DNA of 63,569 nucleotides from Muribaculaceae bacterium (GTDB taxonomy: Bacteria; Bacteroidota; Bacteroidia; Bacteroidales; Muribaculaceae): the NCBI GenBank assembly GCA_017629835.1, contig JAGBWK010000045.1:1-63569 (forward strand). Reading direction: 5' to 3'. How positions within the stretch are numbered: position 1 is the first letter of the stretch; each line of letters starts with the position of its first letter. A program made the translations under genes and the position numbers. Shown piece by piece: positions 38,097-45,539 of this stretch. The notes under the pieces were generated by a model, which made no database searches, was not told the origin of the DNA, and saw only the letters and a program-made list of their open reading frames with translations.

Positions 38097-39431
38097 ATGA
38101 AAATTGTAATTGTCGGAGCTGGAGAAGTTGGTCAGCACCTTGCTAAACTCCTATCATCGGAAGAGCAAGATATAATTCTCGTTGACACAGACACTGAAAA
38201 ACTAGCCCGCATTGATGCCAACTACAATCTGATGACAAAGGTTGGCAACCCCTCGTCCATTCGCGCACTAAGCGAAGCTGGCACTGCTGATTGCGATTTG
38301 TTCATTGCCGTAACTCCTCATGCGGAAAAGAATCTTATGGCTTGCGCCATAGCTAAATCGTTAGGCGCAGTTCGCACCGTTGCTCGAGTTGACAATTACG
38401 AATACTTAGCACCTGAGAATCGCGAATTTTTCATATCGCACGGAGTTAATGACTTGATTTACCCAGAATATTTGGCTGCAATGGAGATTCGCACCTCCCT
38501 ACGCCACTCATGGGCACGACAATGGTTTGAACTGCACAAGGGGGAACTGATATTGGTAGGTGTGAAGATTCGCGAGAACTCGCAAATTGTGGGGATGCAA
38601 CTCAAAGAGGTCACCCAAACTCACCACAACTACCACGTTTCAGCCATAACCCGACGTCACGAAACTATCATCCCACGAGGCGATGACCGAATAATGCCGG
38701 GCGACATAGTATATTTCACAACCACACCTGAATATACCGACACTCTACGCGAACTTTGCGGAAAAAGCAATCGACAAGTACGCAAAGTGATGATTATGGG
38801 TGCAAGTCGCATAGCAATCCGATTGGCTGCGATGCTTGGCAATGAATATAAAATCAAGATTATCGACATCAATCGCGACGTGTGTCGAGAGCTACCTTTG
38901 AAATGCCCTAACTGCGAAATTATCAATGGTGACGGACGCGACAACGACATAATGCTCGAAGAGGGCATCGAAGAAATGGATGCTTTCATCGCACTTACCG
39001 ACAGCAGCGAAACAAACATACTTGCATCACTCTCGGCCAAAGAATTCGGTGTGATTAAAACCATTGCTGAGGTGGAGAATATCCAGTTTATCTCAGAAGC
39101 TGAAAGCCTCAACATTGGTACAGTCATCAATAAAAAGCTCCTTGCATCGAGCCGCATATTCCAAATATTGTTGGACGCCGACGCTGAATCGTCGAAATTC
39201 CTATCGCTGGCTGATGCAGAAGTTGCCGAATTGGAAGTAAAACCGGGTGCTAAAGTAACAAAAGCGCCTGTGAAAGACCTCAATCTCTCGCACGATATGA
39301 CAATCGGTGGACTTGTTCGCGATGGAAAAGGGATGCTTGTAAATGGTATGACTGTGATTCAACCTGGCGACCGCGTAGTAGTGTTCTGTACTTCGGGCGT
39401 AATTCACAAAATCGAGAAACTGTTCAAATAA
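38097..39431 (+). CDS. trkA: Trk-type potassium uptake regulator TrkA
   Basis: Cytoplasmic NAD(H)/ATP-binding gating subunit of Trk K+ channels. 444 residues built as two RCK repeats: an NAD-binding half starting VGAGEVGQHLA, a TrkA-C domain (GELILVGVKIRENSQIVG), a second NAD-type half (IMGASRIAIRLA) and a second TrkA-C domain. It lies 10 bases after dxs, a pairing seen in other Bacteroidales. The expected TrkH membrane subunit does not follow; a GNAT gene does. Confidence 0.94.
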   Translation: MKIVIVGAGEVGQHLAKLLSSEEQDIILVDTDTEKLARIDANYNLMTKVGNPSSIRALSEAGTADCDLFIAVTPHAEKNLMACAIAKSLGAVRTVARVDNYEYLAPENREFFISHGVNDLIYPEYLAAMEIRTSLRHSWARQWFELHKGELILVGVKIRENSQIVGMQLKEVTQTHHNYHVSAITRRHETIIPRGDDRIMPGDIVYFTTTPEYTDTLRELCGKSNRQVRKVMIMGASRIAIRLAAMLGNEYKIKIIDINRDVCRELPLKCPNCEIINGDGRDNDIMLEEGIEEMDAFIALTDSSETNILASLSAKEFGVIKTIAEVENIQFISEAESLNIGTVINKKLLASSRIFQILLDADAESSKFLSLADAEVAELEVKPGAKVTKAPVKDLNLSHDMTIGGLVRDGKGMLVNGMTVIQPGDRVVVFCTSGVIHKIEKLFK

Positions 39432-39522
39432 AGTTCGGTCGATTATATGTTTTTTAGCTAACGCAAGCTGAATTCACGTCATTTTCAACAAATGCGTTCA
39501 AAGCAATAACCTATACAACGAT

Positions 39523-40017
39523 ATGAGTGAAGCCATAATTGCAAAAAGTTCGCTGAGCGACATAGGTGATATTATGGCGATATTTGATTCGGCAAAACGC
39601 TATATGCGCTCATACGGCAACGTCAACCAATGGTCGGACAACTACCCCTCGCAAGCTACGATTGAAGCTGACATTGCTTCGGATTGCAGCTATGTTGTAA
39701 AAGTTAACGATGCCATTGTTGCCACATTTTATTTTGTGATAGCCGACGAGCCAACCTACGCCAAAATCTACGACGGGGAGTGGAAGAATAATGCTCGCTA
39801 CGGCGTAATCCACCGCGTTGCATCCAACGGAACAACAAGAGGAGTCCTAAGATTGATTGTCGACTACTGCCGCACTCAAATCCGGGACATCCGCATCGAC
39901 ACTCATCGCGACAACTTAGCAATGCGCAAAGCGCTTACAAATTACGGCTTTGAATATTGCGGCATCATATACCTCGCCAATGGCGATGAACGACTCGCAT
40001 ACCAGTACTATAAATAA
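39523..40017 (+). CDS. GNAT family N-acetyltransferase
   Basis: 164 residues with the GNAT fold: an N-terminal helix region (GDIMAIFDSAKRYMRSYGNVNQW), central strands (YVVKVNDAIVATFYFVI), GVIHRVASNGTTRGVLRLIVDYC for the acetyl-CoA loop region, and a DTHRDNLAMRKALTNYGFEYCGIIY C-terminal segment. The substrate is unknown. It precedes uxuA by 13 bases, which suggests cotranscription without an obvious functional link. Confidence 0.88.
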   Translation: MSEAIIAKSSLSDIGDIMAIFDSAKRYMRSYGNVNQWSDNYPSQATIEADIASDCSYVVKVNDAIVATFYFVIADEPTYAKIYDGEWKNNARYGVIHRVASNGTTRGVLRLIVDYCRTQIRDIRIDTHRDNLAMRKALTNYGFEYCGIIYLANGDERLAYQYYK

Positions 40018-40030
40018 AAACTAAATATAA

Positions 40031-41227
40031 ATGGAAAAGACTTGGCGTTGGTTTGGGCCAAACGATAAAATCACTTTAGATATGCTGCGCCAAATTGGCG
40101 TGGAAGGGATTGTGACATCGCTTCATCATCTTAAAGCTGGAGAAATATGGACTCGTGAAGAAGTCAGCAAAATGCGCAACTTCATCGAATCGCACGGATT
40201 AAGATGGAGTGTAGTCGAAAGTCTACCCGTAAGTGAATCAATCAAGTATGGCGGAGCTGACCGCGACATACTGATTGAGAACTATAAAGAAAGCCTACGA
40301 AACCTCGGACGCGAAGGTGTTACGACTATATGCTACAACTTTATGCCAGTGCTTGATTGGGCTCGCACCGACTTAGATTATCCCAATGAAGACGGCACAT
40401 CGAATCTATATTTCAATCGCGCAGAATTTGCTTATTTCGACATTCACATACTCAAACGTGACGGGGCTGAAGCTGAATGGGACGCCAAAACTTTGGAGCG
40501 CGTAGAACTGTTGAAAAAGAGTATGACCAAAGAGCGTGAGCACACTTTAGTGGAGAATATCATTGTAAAAACTCAATGCTTTGTTGGGGGTAACATTACG
40601 GATGATGACGAAGCTCCGCTCACAACCTTCCGCTCGCTATTGGCATTATATAAAAACATCGATATTGAAACGCTACGCGCCAATATGAAATATTTCCTTG
40701 AAGCAATTATGCCGATATGCGATGAATACAATATAAATATGTGCGTTCATCCCGACGACCCACCGATGCAGATTCTTGGGTTGCCACGTATTGTCTGCAC
40801 TGCCGACGATATTCGTTGGCTGCTGAATGCGGTGCCAAATCCTCACAATGGATTGACATTCTGCGCTGGATCGCTATCGGCTGGAGCTCAAAACGACGTA
40901 AATGCTATGTCGCGCGAGTTTGCCTCACGCACTCATTTTGTGCATCTTCGCCGCTGCCAAGTGATGCCAAACGGCGACTTTAAGGAAGCGGCACATCTCG
41001 GTGAAGGTAGAGCCGACCTTATCGACATTGTGCGCGTATTTGAAACATCGTTACGCGAGAGAGGACTATGCTCTAAAGCATTGCCTATGAGAGTTGACCA
41101 TGCTCCACTGATGCTTGGGGATGAGAAAATGGGTTACAATGCCGGCTATTCATTCCATGGGCGTATGCTTGCACTTGGCCAAATGGCAGGGGTTATGGCG
41201 GTTATCGACCGTGAATTCAAAAACTAA
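40031..41227 (+). CDS. uxuA: Mannonate dehydratase
   Basis: Converts D-mannonate to 2-keto-3-deoxygluconate in hexuronate catabolism. 398 residues. N-terminus TWRWFGPNDKITLDMLRQIGVEGIVTSLHH and the metal-site region MCVHPDDPP...LTFCAGSLSAG...THFVHLRR are typical of UxuA. It is followed after 32 bases by an SDR dehydrogenase that could supply the preceding fructuronate reductase step. Confidence 0.96.
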   Translation: MEKTWRWFGPNDKITLDMLRQIGVEGIVTSLHHLKAGEIWTREEVSKMRNFIESHGLRWSVVESLPVSESIKYGGADRDILIENYKESLRNLGREGVTTICYNFMPVLDWARTDLDYPNEDGTSNLYFNRAEFAYFDIHILKRDGAEAEWDAKTLERVELLKKSMTKEREHTLVENIIVKTQCFVGGNITDDDEAPLTTFRSLLALYKNIDIETLRANMKYFLEAIMPICDEYNINMCVHPDDPPMQILGLPRIVCTADDIRWLLNAVPNPHNGLTFCAGSLSAGAQNDVNAMSREFASRTHFVHLRRCQVMPNGDFKEAAHLGEGRADLIDIVRVFETSLRERGLCSKALPMRVDHAPLMLGDEKMGYNAGYSFHGRMLALGQMAGVMAVIDREFKN

Positions 41228-41259
41228 TATTCTGTAAGAAATCTGATAATATAATCGAT

Positions 41260-42072
41260 ATGAACGAATTGTTTAATATAAGTGGGCGCGTAGTGGTAAT
41301 CACCGGTGGCACCGGAGTGCTTGGCGCTTGCATTGCAAAATATCTTGCCAAAGAGGGTGCAAAAGTGGTCATTATGGGGCGTCGCAAACAAGAAGGTGAC
41401 GCGATAGTAGCTGAAATCAAAGAAGCTGGAGGAGAAGCGATGATGCTCGTCACTGATGTGATGAACGAAGAATTGCTCCAACAGAATTGTGATGAAATTA
41501 TGGCACGCTATGGTCGCATTGATGCGCTACTTAATGCTGCAGGCGGCAATATGCCCGGTGCTACAATTGCGCCAACAAGCAATTTCTTCGACCTTGATTC
41601 CGAACAGTTTAAGAGTGTTTTGAATCTCAATCTTGTTGGCACTGTGCTCCCCAGCCAAGTATTTCTAAAGCCAATGGTTAAGGCTGGTAAGGGTGTCATC
41701 GTCAATTTTTCTTCAATGGCTGCATTCCGTCCATTAACTCGAGTGTGCGGCTACGCTGCTGCTAAAGCAGGCATAAGCAACTTTACAGCGTTCTTGGCCA
41801 ACGAAGTCGCTACAAAATTCACGCCGGGACTACGCGTAAATGCCATTGCCCCAGGATTTTTCCTAACCAATCAGAATCGTTCGTTGCTTACCAACGAAGA
41901 CGGCTCGCTAACCGAACGTGGTGCCGACGTTATCCGCCAAACCCCATTCAAGCGTTTTGGCAATCCAGAGGAACTGTGTGGCACTATTCACTATCTGATT
42001 TCTGACGCATCGACATTTGTCACTGGCACAGTAGCCGTTGTCGACGGTGGCTTCAATGTCTATGCAATGTAA
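41260..42072 (+). CDS. SDR oxidoreductase, probable fructuronate reductase
   Basis: 270 residues, classical short-chain dehydrogenase. NAD(P) motif TGGTGVLGACIA near the N-terminus, NAAGG, catalytic Ser in NFSSMAAFRP and YAAAKAG (Tyr/Lys). C-terminal VDGGFNVYAM. An SDR of this type beside uxuA in Bacteroidota is usually annotated as D-mannonate oxidoreductase or gluconate 5-dehydrogenase-like. Reduction of fructuronate to mannonate is inferred from context only. Confidence 0.88.
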   Translation: MNELFNISGRVVVITGGTGVLGACIAKYLAKEGAKVVIMGRRKQEGDAIVAEIKEAGGEAMMLVTDVMNEELLQQNCDEIMARYGRIDALLNAAGGNMPGATIAPTSNFFDLDSEQFKSVLNLNLVGTVLPSQVFLKPMVKAGKGVIVNFSSMAAFRPLTRVCGYAAAKAGISNFTAFLANEVATKFTPGLRVNAIAPGFFLTNQNRSLLTNEDGSLTERGADVIRQTPFKRFGNPEELCGTIHYLISDASTFVTGTVAVVDGGFNVYAM

Positions 42073-42114
42073 GAGGTAAAGAGTAGCGCCGCTGCGGTGA
42101 ACAAGCAATCGCCG

Positions 42115-42861
42115 CTATCTTAGTGAAATTCCGAAAATTTTAGAAATAGAATTTGCTGCCGACTCGCAATCCATAACGTGCAAGTCGGGGGTATCAATCA
42201 ATGCAATTCGGTCGGAGCATTGCAATGCAATATCGAGCTCATGGGTCGATAGCATAATGAACTTATTGCTATTGTGAGCCAAGTCAGCAAGCAACTGCAT
42301 AAGCGAGTAGCGATTGGGTAAATCCAAGAATGAAGTTGGCTCATCCAACAGGATTATGGGTGTATCTTGAGCTAAGGCTCGAGCAATCATCACTCGCTGG
42401 CACTCGCCGTCGCTCATTGTGTCGAGTGTGCGCTCAGCATAATCAGCCATTCCAATGGTTGCAAGCGACTCACGGACAATCCTTTCATCTTCGGGCTGCA
42501 TCTTCCCAATCCAATTGGTGTAAGGCGAACGACCGAGAGCCACGATGTCGGCACAACGCATATTAGGTATTCTGATTCGTGATGTATTGACGAACGCTAT
42601 AGTTCGCGCGCGCTCGGGAGAACGCAACAACTGCGAATCGCCGTCGACAATAATTTCTCCGCTGTAGTTATCATTAAGTCCTGCCAACACCCTCAGAAGC
42701 GTGGATTTGCCAGAGCCGTTGCGACCAATTAATGACACAAGTTCCCCGCAACTGAAATCAGCTTGTGCACCTTTTATCAGGCATCGCTCGCCATAGCTGA
42801 GCGACAGGTCTTTGACGGTCATCACATACTTGTTATCGATCTGTTCTTTATTACAATCCAT
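42115..42861 (-). CDS. btuD: ABC transporter ATP-binding protein (BtuD/FecE-like)
   Basis: Up to 248 residues. Walker A GRNGSGKST, signature MSDGECQR, Walker B IILLDEPTS and the H-loop STHELDIA are intact. It energises the BtuC-like permease encoded upstream. The longest frame starts at 42861 and overlaps btuC by 40 bases. An internal ATG at 42822 (MTVKDLSLSYGE) would share one base with the btuC stop (TGATG) and gives an equally plausible protein. Specificity, corrinoid versus iron chelate, cannot be decided from the ATPase. Confidence 0.88.
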   Translation of the reverse strand: MDCNKEQIDNKYVMTVKDLSLSYGERCLIKGAQADFSCGELVSLIGRNGSGKSTLLRVLAGLNDNYSGEIIVDGDSQLLRSPERARTIAFVNTSRIRIPNMRCADIVALGRSPYTNWIGKMQPEDERIVRESLATIGMADYAERTLDTMSDGECQRVMIARALAQDTPIILLDEPTSFLDLPNRYSLMQLLADLAHNSNKFIMLSTHELDIALQCSDRIALIDTPDLHVMDCESAANSISKIFGISLR

Positions 42862-43829
42862 ATCACTACAGGTATGCCGATGAGTGCCGTAATGGCGTTA
42901 ATCGGGAGGGTTAACGACTTAGAAATTAAATCACAAGCGAGCATCGTTGCAGCACCCACGAGAGCTGTCGCGGGGAGCAAAACACGATGATTGGAGGTCG
43001 CAAAAATTGCACGAGCTACGTGAGGCAATGCTAATCCAATGAATCCTATCGGACCACAAAATGCCGTGACCGTTCCAGCCAGCAACGTAGTTGAAGCAAA
43101 CACAATCATTCTGGAACGACGCACTTGCAAACCCATTGTCAGAGCATACTCCTCACCCAACAAAAGAAGGTTGAGCGGCTTAACAGCAATTATTGCAAGA
43201 ACAACACCCACAAAAACGGCAGCACCGAATAATGGGAGTTGTTGCATAGAAACATTACCGAGCGAGCCCATTGTCCATATAACAAACGACTTCAATGCAT
43301 CGTCGGCACTGAGATATTGTAAAATCTGCACAATAGCCGAAATAGCGGAAGAAATCATCATGCCAAGTATTAACACAACCATTATATCTTTGATTCGGCG
43401 GCCGATTGCCGAAATAAAGAGCAACACGAGTGCTGAGCCTATCCAAGCTGCACCTGCCATGCCAAATGAGGAGAACGAGCCAGCACCAAATCCGATAAAT
43501 GGTGCGCCCAATATGAACAAAGCTACGGCAAGCGACGCGCCAGAGCTAACACCCAAAACGTAAGGTCCAGCCAATGGATTTCGGAAGAGCGTTTGCATCT
43601 GCAATCCACTAATAGGCAGCGCAATACCAGCAAGAAGCGCAACAATAGCTTTAACTAATCTGATATCGACAACTATGCTCCTTGTTGAGTCGGGACAATC
43701 GGCGCCAATCAATGCGGCTACCACATCGCGCATAGGCATAGTTACAGACCCTGCGGCGAGGTCGGCAATCAGCAGCACTACAATCAATAGTGCAAGTATT
43801 GCAAACAGTATGTAGCTACGTCGATTCAT
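42822..43829 (-). CDS. btuC: FecCD/BtuC-family ABC transporter permease
   Basis: 335 residues with about ten membrane helices. Family marks are the PLAGPYVLGVSSGASLAVAL segment and the coupling region GPIGFIGLALPHVAR. It forms the inner-membrane channel of a B12- or siderophore-type importer with the adjacent ATPase and lipoprotein. It starts 29 bases after the stop of the binding-protein gene. Confidence 0.9.
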   Translation of the reverse strand: MNRRSYILFAILALLIVVLLIADLAAGSVTMPMRDVVAALIGADCPDSTRSIVVDIRLVKAIVALLAGIALPISGLQMQTLFRNPLAGPYVLGVSSGASLAVALFILGAPFIGFGAGSFSSFGMAGAAWIGSALVLLFISAIGRRIKDIMVVLILGMMISSAISAIVQILQYLSADDALKSFVIWTMGSLGNVSMQQLPLFGAAVFVGVVLAIIAVKPLNLLLLGEEYALTMGLQVRRSRMIVFASTTLLAGTVTAFCGPIGFIGLALPHVARAIFATSNHRVLLPATALVGAATMLACDLISKSLTLPINAITALIGIPVVIWIVIKNRSITSM

Positions 43830-43858
43830 ATTAGTAATTTATAATGCGCACCCCTCTC

Positions 43859-44983
43859 CTATTTTAATTGCCGATAATAGGTCAACGAATCGGCGGCAAT
43901 TTCGGGATGAAAAATTGAAATAAGATCGCTAAGCACGACATCGGGATTAATTGTGCCCGATTCATAGAAGTCATTACCACCTCGAGGGGTTGAGCGAGCG
44001 TCGTTGTTATAAACTTTACCTTTTTTAAGAACACCTACTTTGGCAAATCGAGGTAGCATATTTTTCATTTCATCGATTGAGGACAACCGCCCTGGATTTA
44101 ACCATACGTCAGCGTCAGATGCAAGCTGGTAAGCACGCTCAATATCAATCGGCTGCGAAGCATTCGACTCATTTTCGGCAAACAGGTATTCGCCACCTGC
44201 GTCGTTGATTAAGCGGACAGCATAATTATTGACCGACGGCATAAACCAAGAGTCGTTGTAAGGCACATTTAACATTACCTTTGGTTTCGTCGTCACGTTC
44301 GACACCTTAGCACGAACAGTATCGTATCGCTCACGAATTTCATTAAATATTTCAATGCCACGCTCGCGACAACCTATTATCTGAGCTAACGCTACAATCC
44401 ATTCTGCCTTGCCTAATGGAGACTGCTCAATGTAATCACCTATGTAAATAAAAGGGATTTTTAGCTCTTTCATTTGAAATTCCATTGCGCTCGGCCCATT
44501 GACGCCATAAATCAGAACAAGGTCGGGATTCAAGGCTATCAATTTTTCAAAATCGACATACTGCTCATTGCCTACGTCAACGATTTTATCGCGATGAGTT
44601 TGTATATATTCGTTTGCAATGAAATCGATGCCGGATACTCCTACTATCCTATCAACAGCGCCAAGACGGTCGAGCATTGCTACATGGGTCGACGACATTG
44701 CTACAATACGTTGCGCTGGTTGCTTTATTATAAAATTCAGCGAGTCGCCAGCTTGCGATCCTTGCCATGGCGATTTAATGGTAATCAGCGATGCTTCAGC
44801 CGATTTATTCGCTGCTCCGCTTTCAGCCTGTGCCGACTGTGTCTTAATCGTAAAGCCTGACGCTTCGACAGGTTTATAAGCCAAGTGGTCGAATGACGAC
44901 AAATCATCAACGCCCCCTCTGTTTGTACAACCACAAAGGGAGAATATCAGAAATAATATTACGAAAAACTGAGATTTTTTCAT
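43859..44983 (-). CDS. btuF: ABC transporter substrate-binding lipoprotein (BtuF/FecB-like)
   Basis: 374 residues. Lipobox SLCG-Cys19, then a class III (helical-backbone) binding fold: RIVAMSSTHVAMLDRLGAVDRIVGVSG, LIALNPDLVLIYG and GVLKKGKVYNN...GGNDFYESG. Such proteins bring B12, heme or ferric chelates to BtuC/FecD permeases. The B12 assignment rests on the BtuG-BtuB pair 12 kb away and is moderate; no riboswitch precedes this operon. A long spacer of about 70 residues follows the lipobox. Confidence 0.82.
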   Translation of the reverse strand: MKKSQFFVILFLIFSLCGCTNRGGVDDLSSFDHLAYKPVEASGFTIKTQSAQAESGAANKSAEASLITIKSPWQGSQAGDSLNFIIKQPAQRIVAMSSTHVAMLDRLGAVDRIVGVSGIDFIANEYIQTHRDKIVDVGNEQYVDFEKLIALNPDLVLIYGVNGPSAMEFQMKELKIPFIYIGDYIEQSPLGKAEWIVALAQIIGCRERGIEIFNEIRERYDTVRAKVSNVTTKPKVMLNVPYNDSWFMPSVNNYAVRLINDAGGEYLFAENESNASQPIDIERAYQLASDADVWLNPGRLSSIDEMKNMLPRFAKVGVLKKGKVYNNDARSTPRGGNDFYESGTINPDVVLSDLISIFHPEIAADSLTYYRQLK

Positions 44984-44990
44984 TTAGATG

Positions 44991-44998
44991 CAAAGTTA
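44991..44998 (-). promoter_or_regulatory. -7 box of the btuFCD-like operon
   Basis: Minus strand TAACTTTG, 8 bases before the btuF start, so the leader must be very short. A CTTG at plus 45019-45022 is at -33 spacing. No aptamer sequence lies between promoter and gene. Confidence 0.5.
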
Positions 44999-45203
44999 GC
45001 CAATAACAACTTTTTTAGCAAGACAGTCGAACATTTTCTCAATGAATAAACGGCAAAATTCGCGAAACAAAAACCGAAAGACTGGTTGAATCGCAAGCAA
45101 AAAGTAATATGAATAAGCCACAAAAATGCTGAAAATCGTCAAAAATTGCAGAAATGTCGCAAAAAATGGTAATTTTTAACAAAATATTTTAGCAAACAAT
45201 CTT

Positions 45204-45231
45204 TTTGTATTGAATAAAATGCTTATATTTG
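45204..45231 (+). promoter_or_regulatory. Orphan promoter driving a small RNA
   Basis: TTTG (45204-45207), 16-base spacer, TATATTTG (45224-45231). No gene follows on the plus strand for 3 kb; instead an intrinsic terminator lies about 150 bases downstream. Confidence 0.6.
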
Positions 45232-45237
45232 CAGTGT

Positions 45238-45384
45238 TAAAACAAAAACGAAATAAAGCTCGAATAAATAGAATACTCTCAAATCAAAACACCTAAATAT
45301 TCCGTAAAACTCCATAAGCTAAAATAAAAGTGAATCATAGGTTAGGGATCCTGTTGCTTGAGAAAGTAGCAGGTTCTTTTTTTA
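45238..45384 (+). ncRNA. Candidate small RNA, about 150 nt, with intrinsic terminator
   Basis: Bounded by a Bacteroides-type promoter and a strong terminator: CCTGTTGCTT / AAGTAGCAGG stem (45350-45359 with 45364-45373), GAGA loop and a seven-T run (45377-45383). The body is A-rich with no ATG-initiated frame. No Rfam family is recognised by eye. It lies in the 555-base gap between btuF and the vWA/SUMF1 gene, antisense to neither. Confidence 0.55.
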
Positions 45385-45470
45385 TAAAAACCGCAGATTG
45401 ACACAGTAGAACATAAACCACTGATTTCCGCAAATTTTCACAAATTAAGGCGCAGCTTCGCAGCGCCTTT
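45385..45470. repeat. Dispersed repeat, partial copy
   Basis: Contains the CCGCAGATTGACACAG-type element and the hairpin GGCGCAGC-TTC-GCAGCGCC, nearly the same as 25481-25550, but without the GGGGCTAAAGCCCC unit. It directly follows the terminator of the candidate small RNA. Confidence 0.7.
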
Positions 45471-45481
45471 ACCAGACAAAA

Positions 45482-45513
45482 AGCCTCGGACGCTCTGATG
45501 CACGTCCGAGGCT
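45482..45513 (-). terminator. Rho-independent terminator of the vWA/SUMF1 operon
   Basis: Perfect 11-base stem AGCCTCGGACG / CGTCCGAGGCT with a 10-base loop and TTTTTG following on the minus strand. It begins 27 bases after the stop of the gene. Confidence 0.85.
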
Positions 45514-45539
45514 CTATATCTTAAATTCGTGATGCCCCG

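Noticed and set aside
38657..39283. Long open frame (208 codons) antisense to trkA
   Set aside because: Ser/Ile-rich shadow frame fully inside a confidently assigned gene; no start context or recognised family.
44984..45200. Second cobalamin riboswitch before btuF
   Set aside because: No B12 box or conserved core; the promoter sits 8 bases before the start codon.
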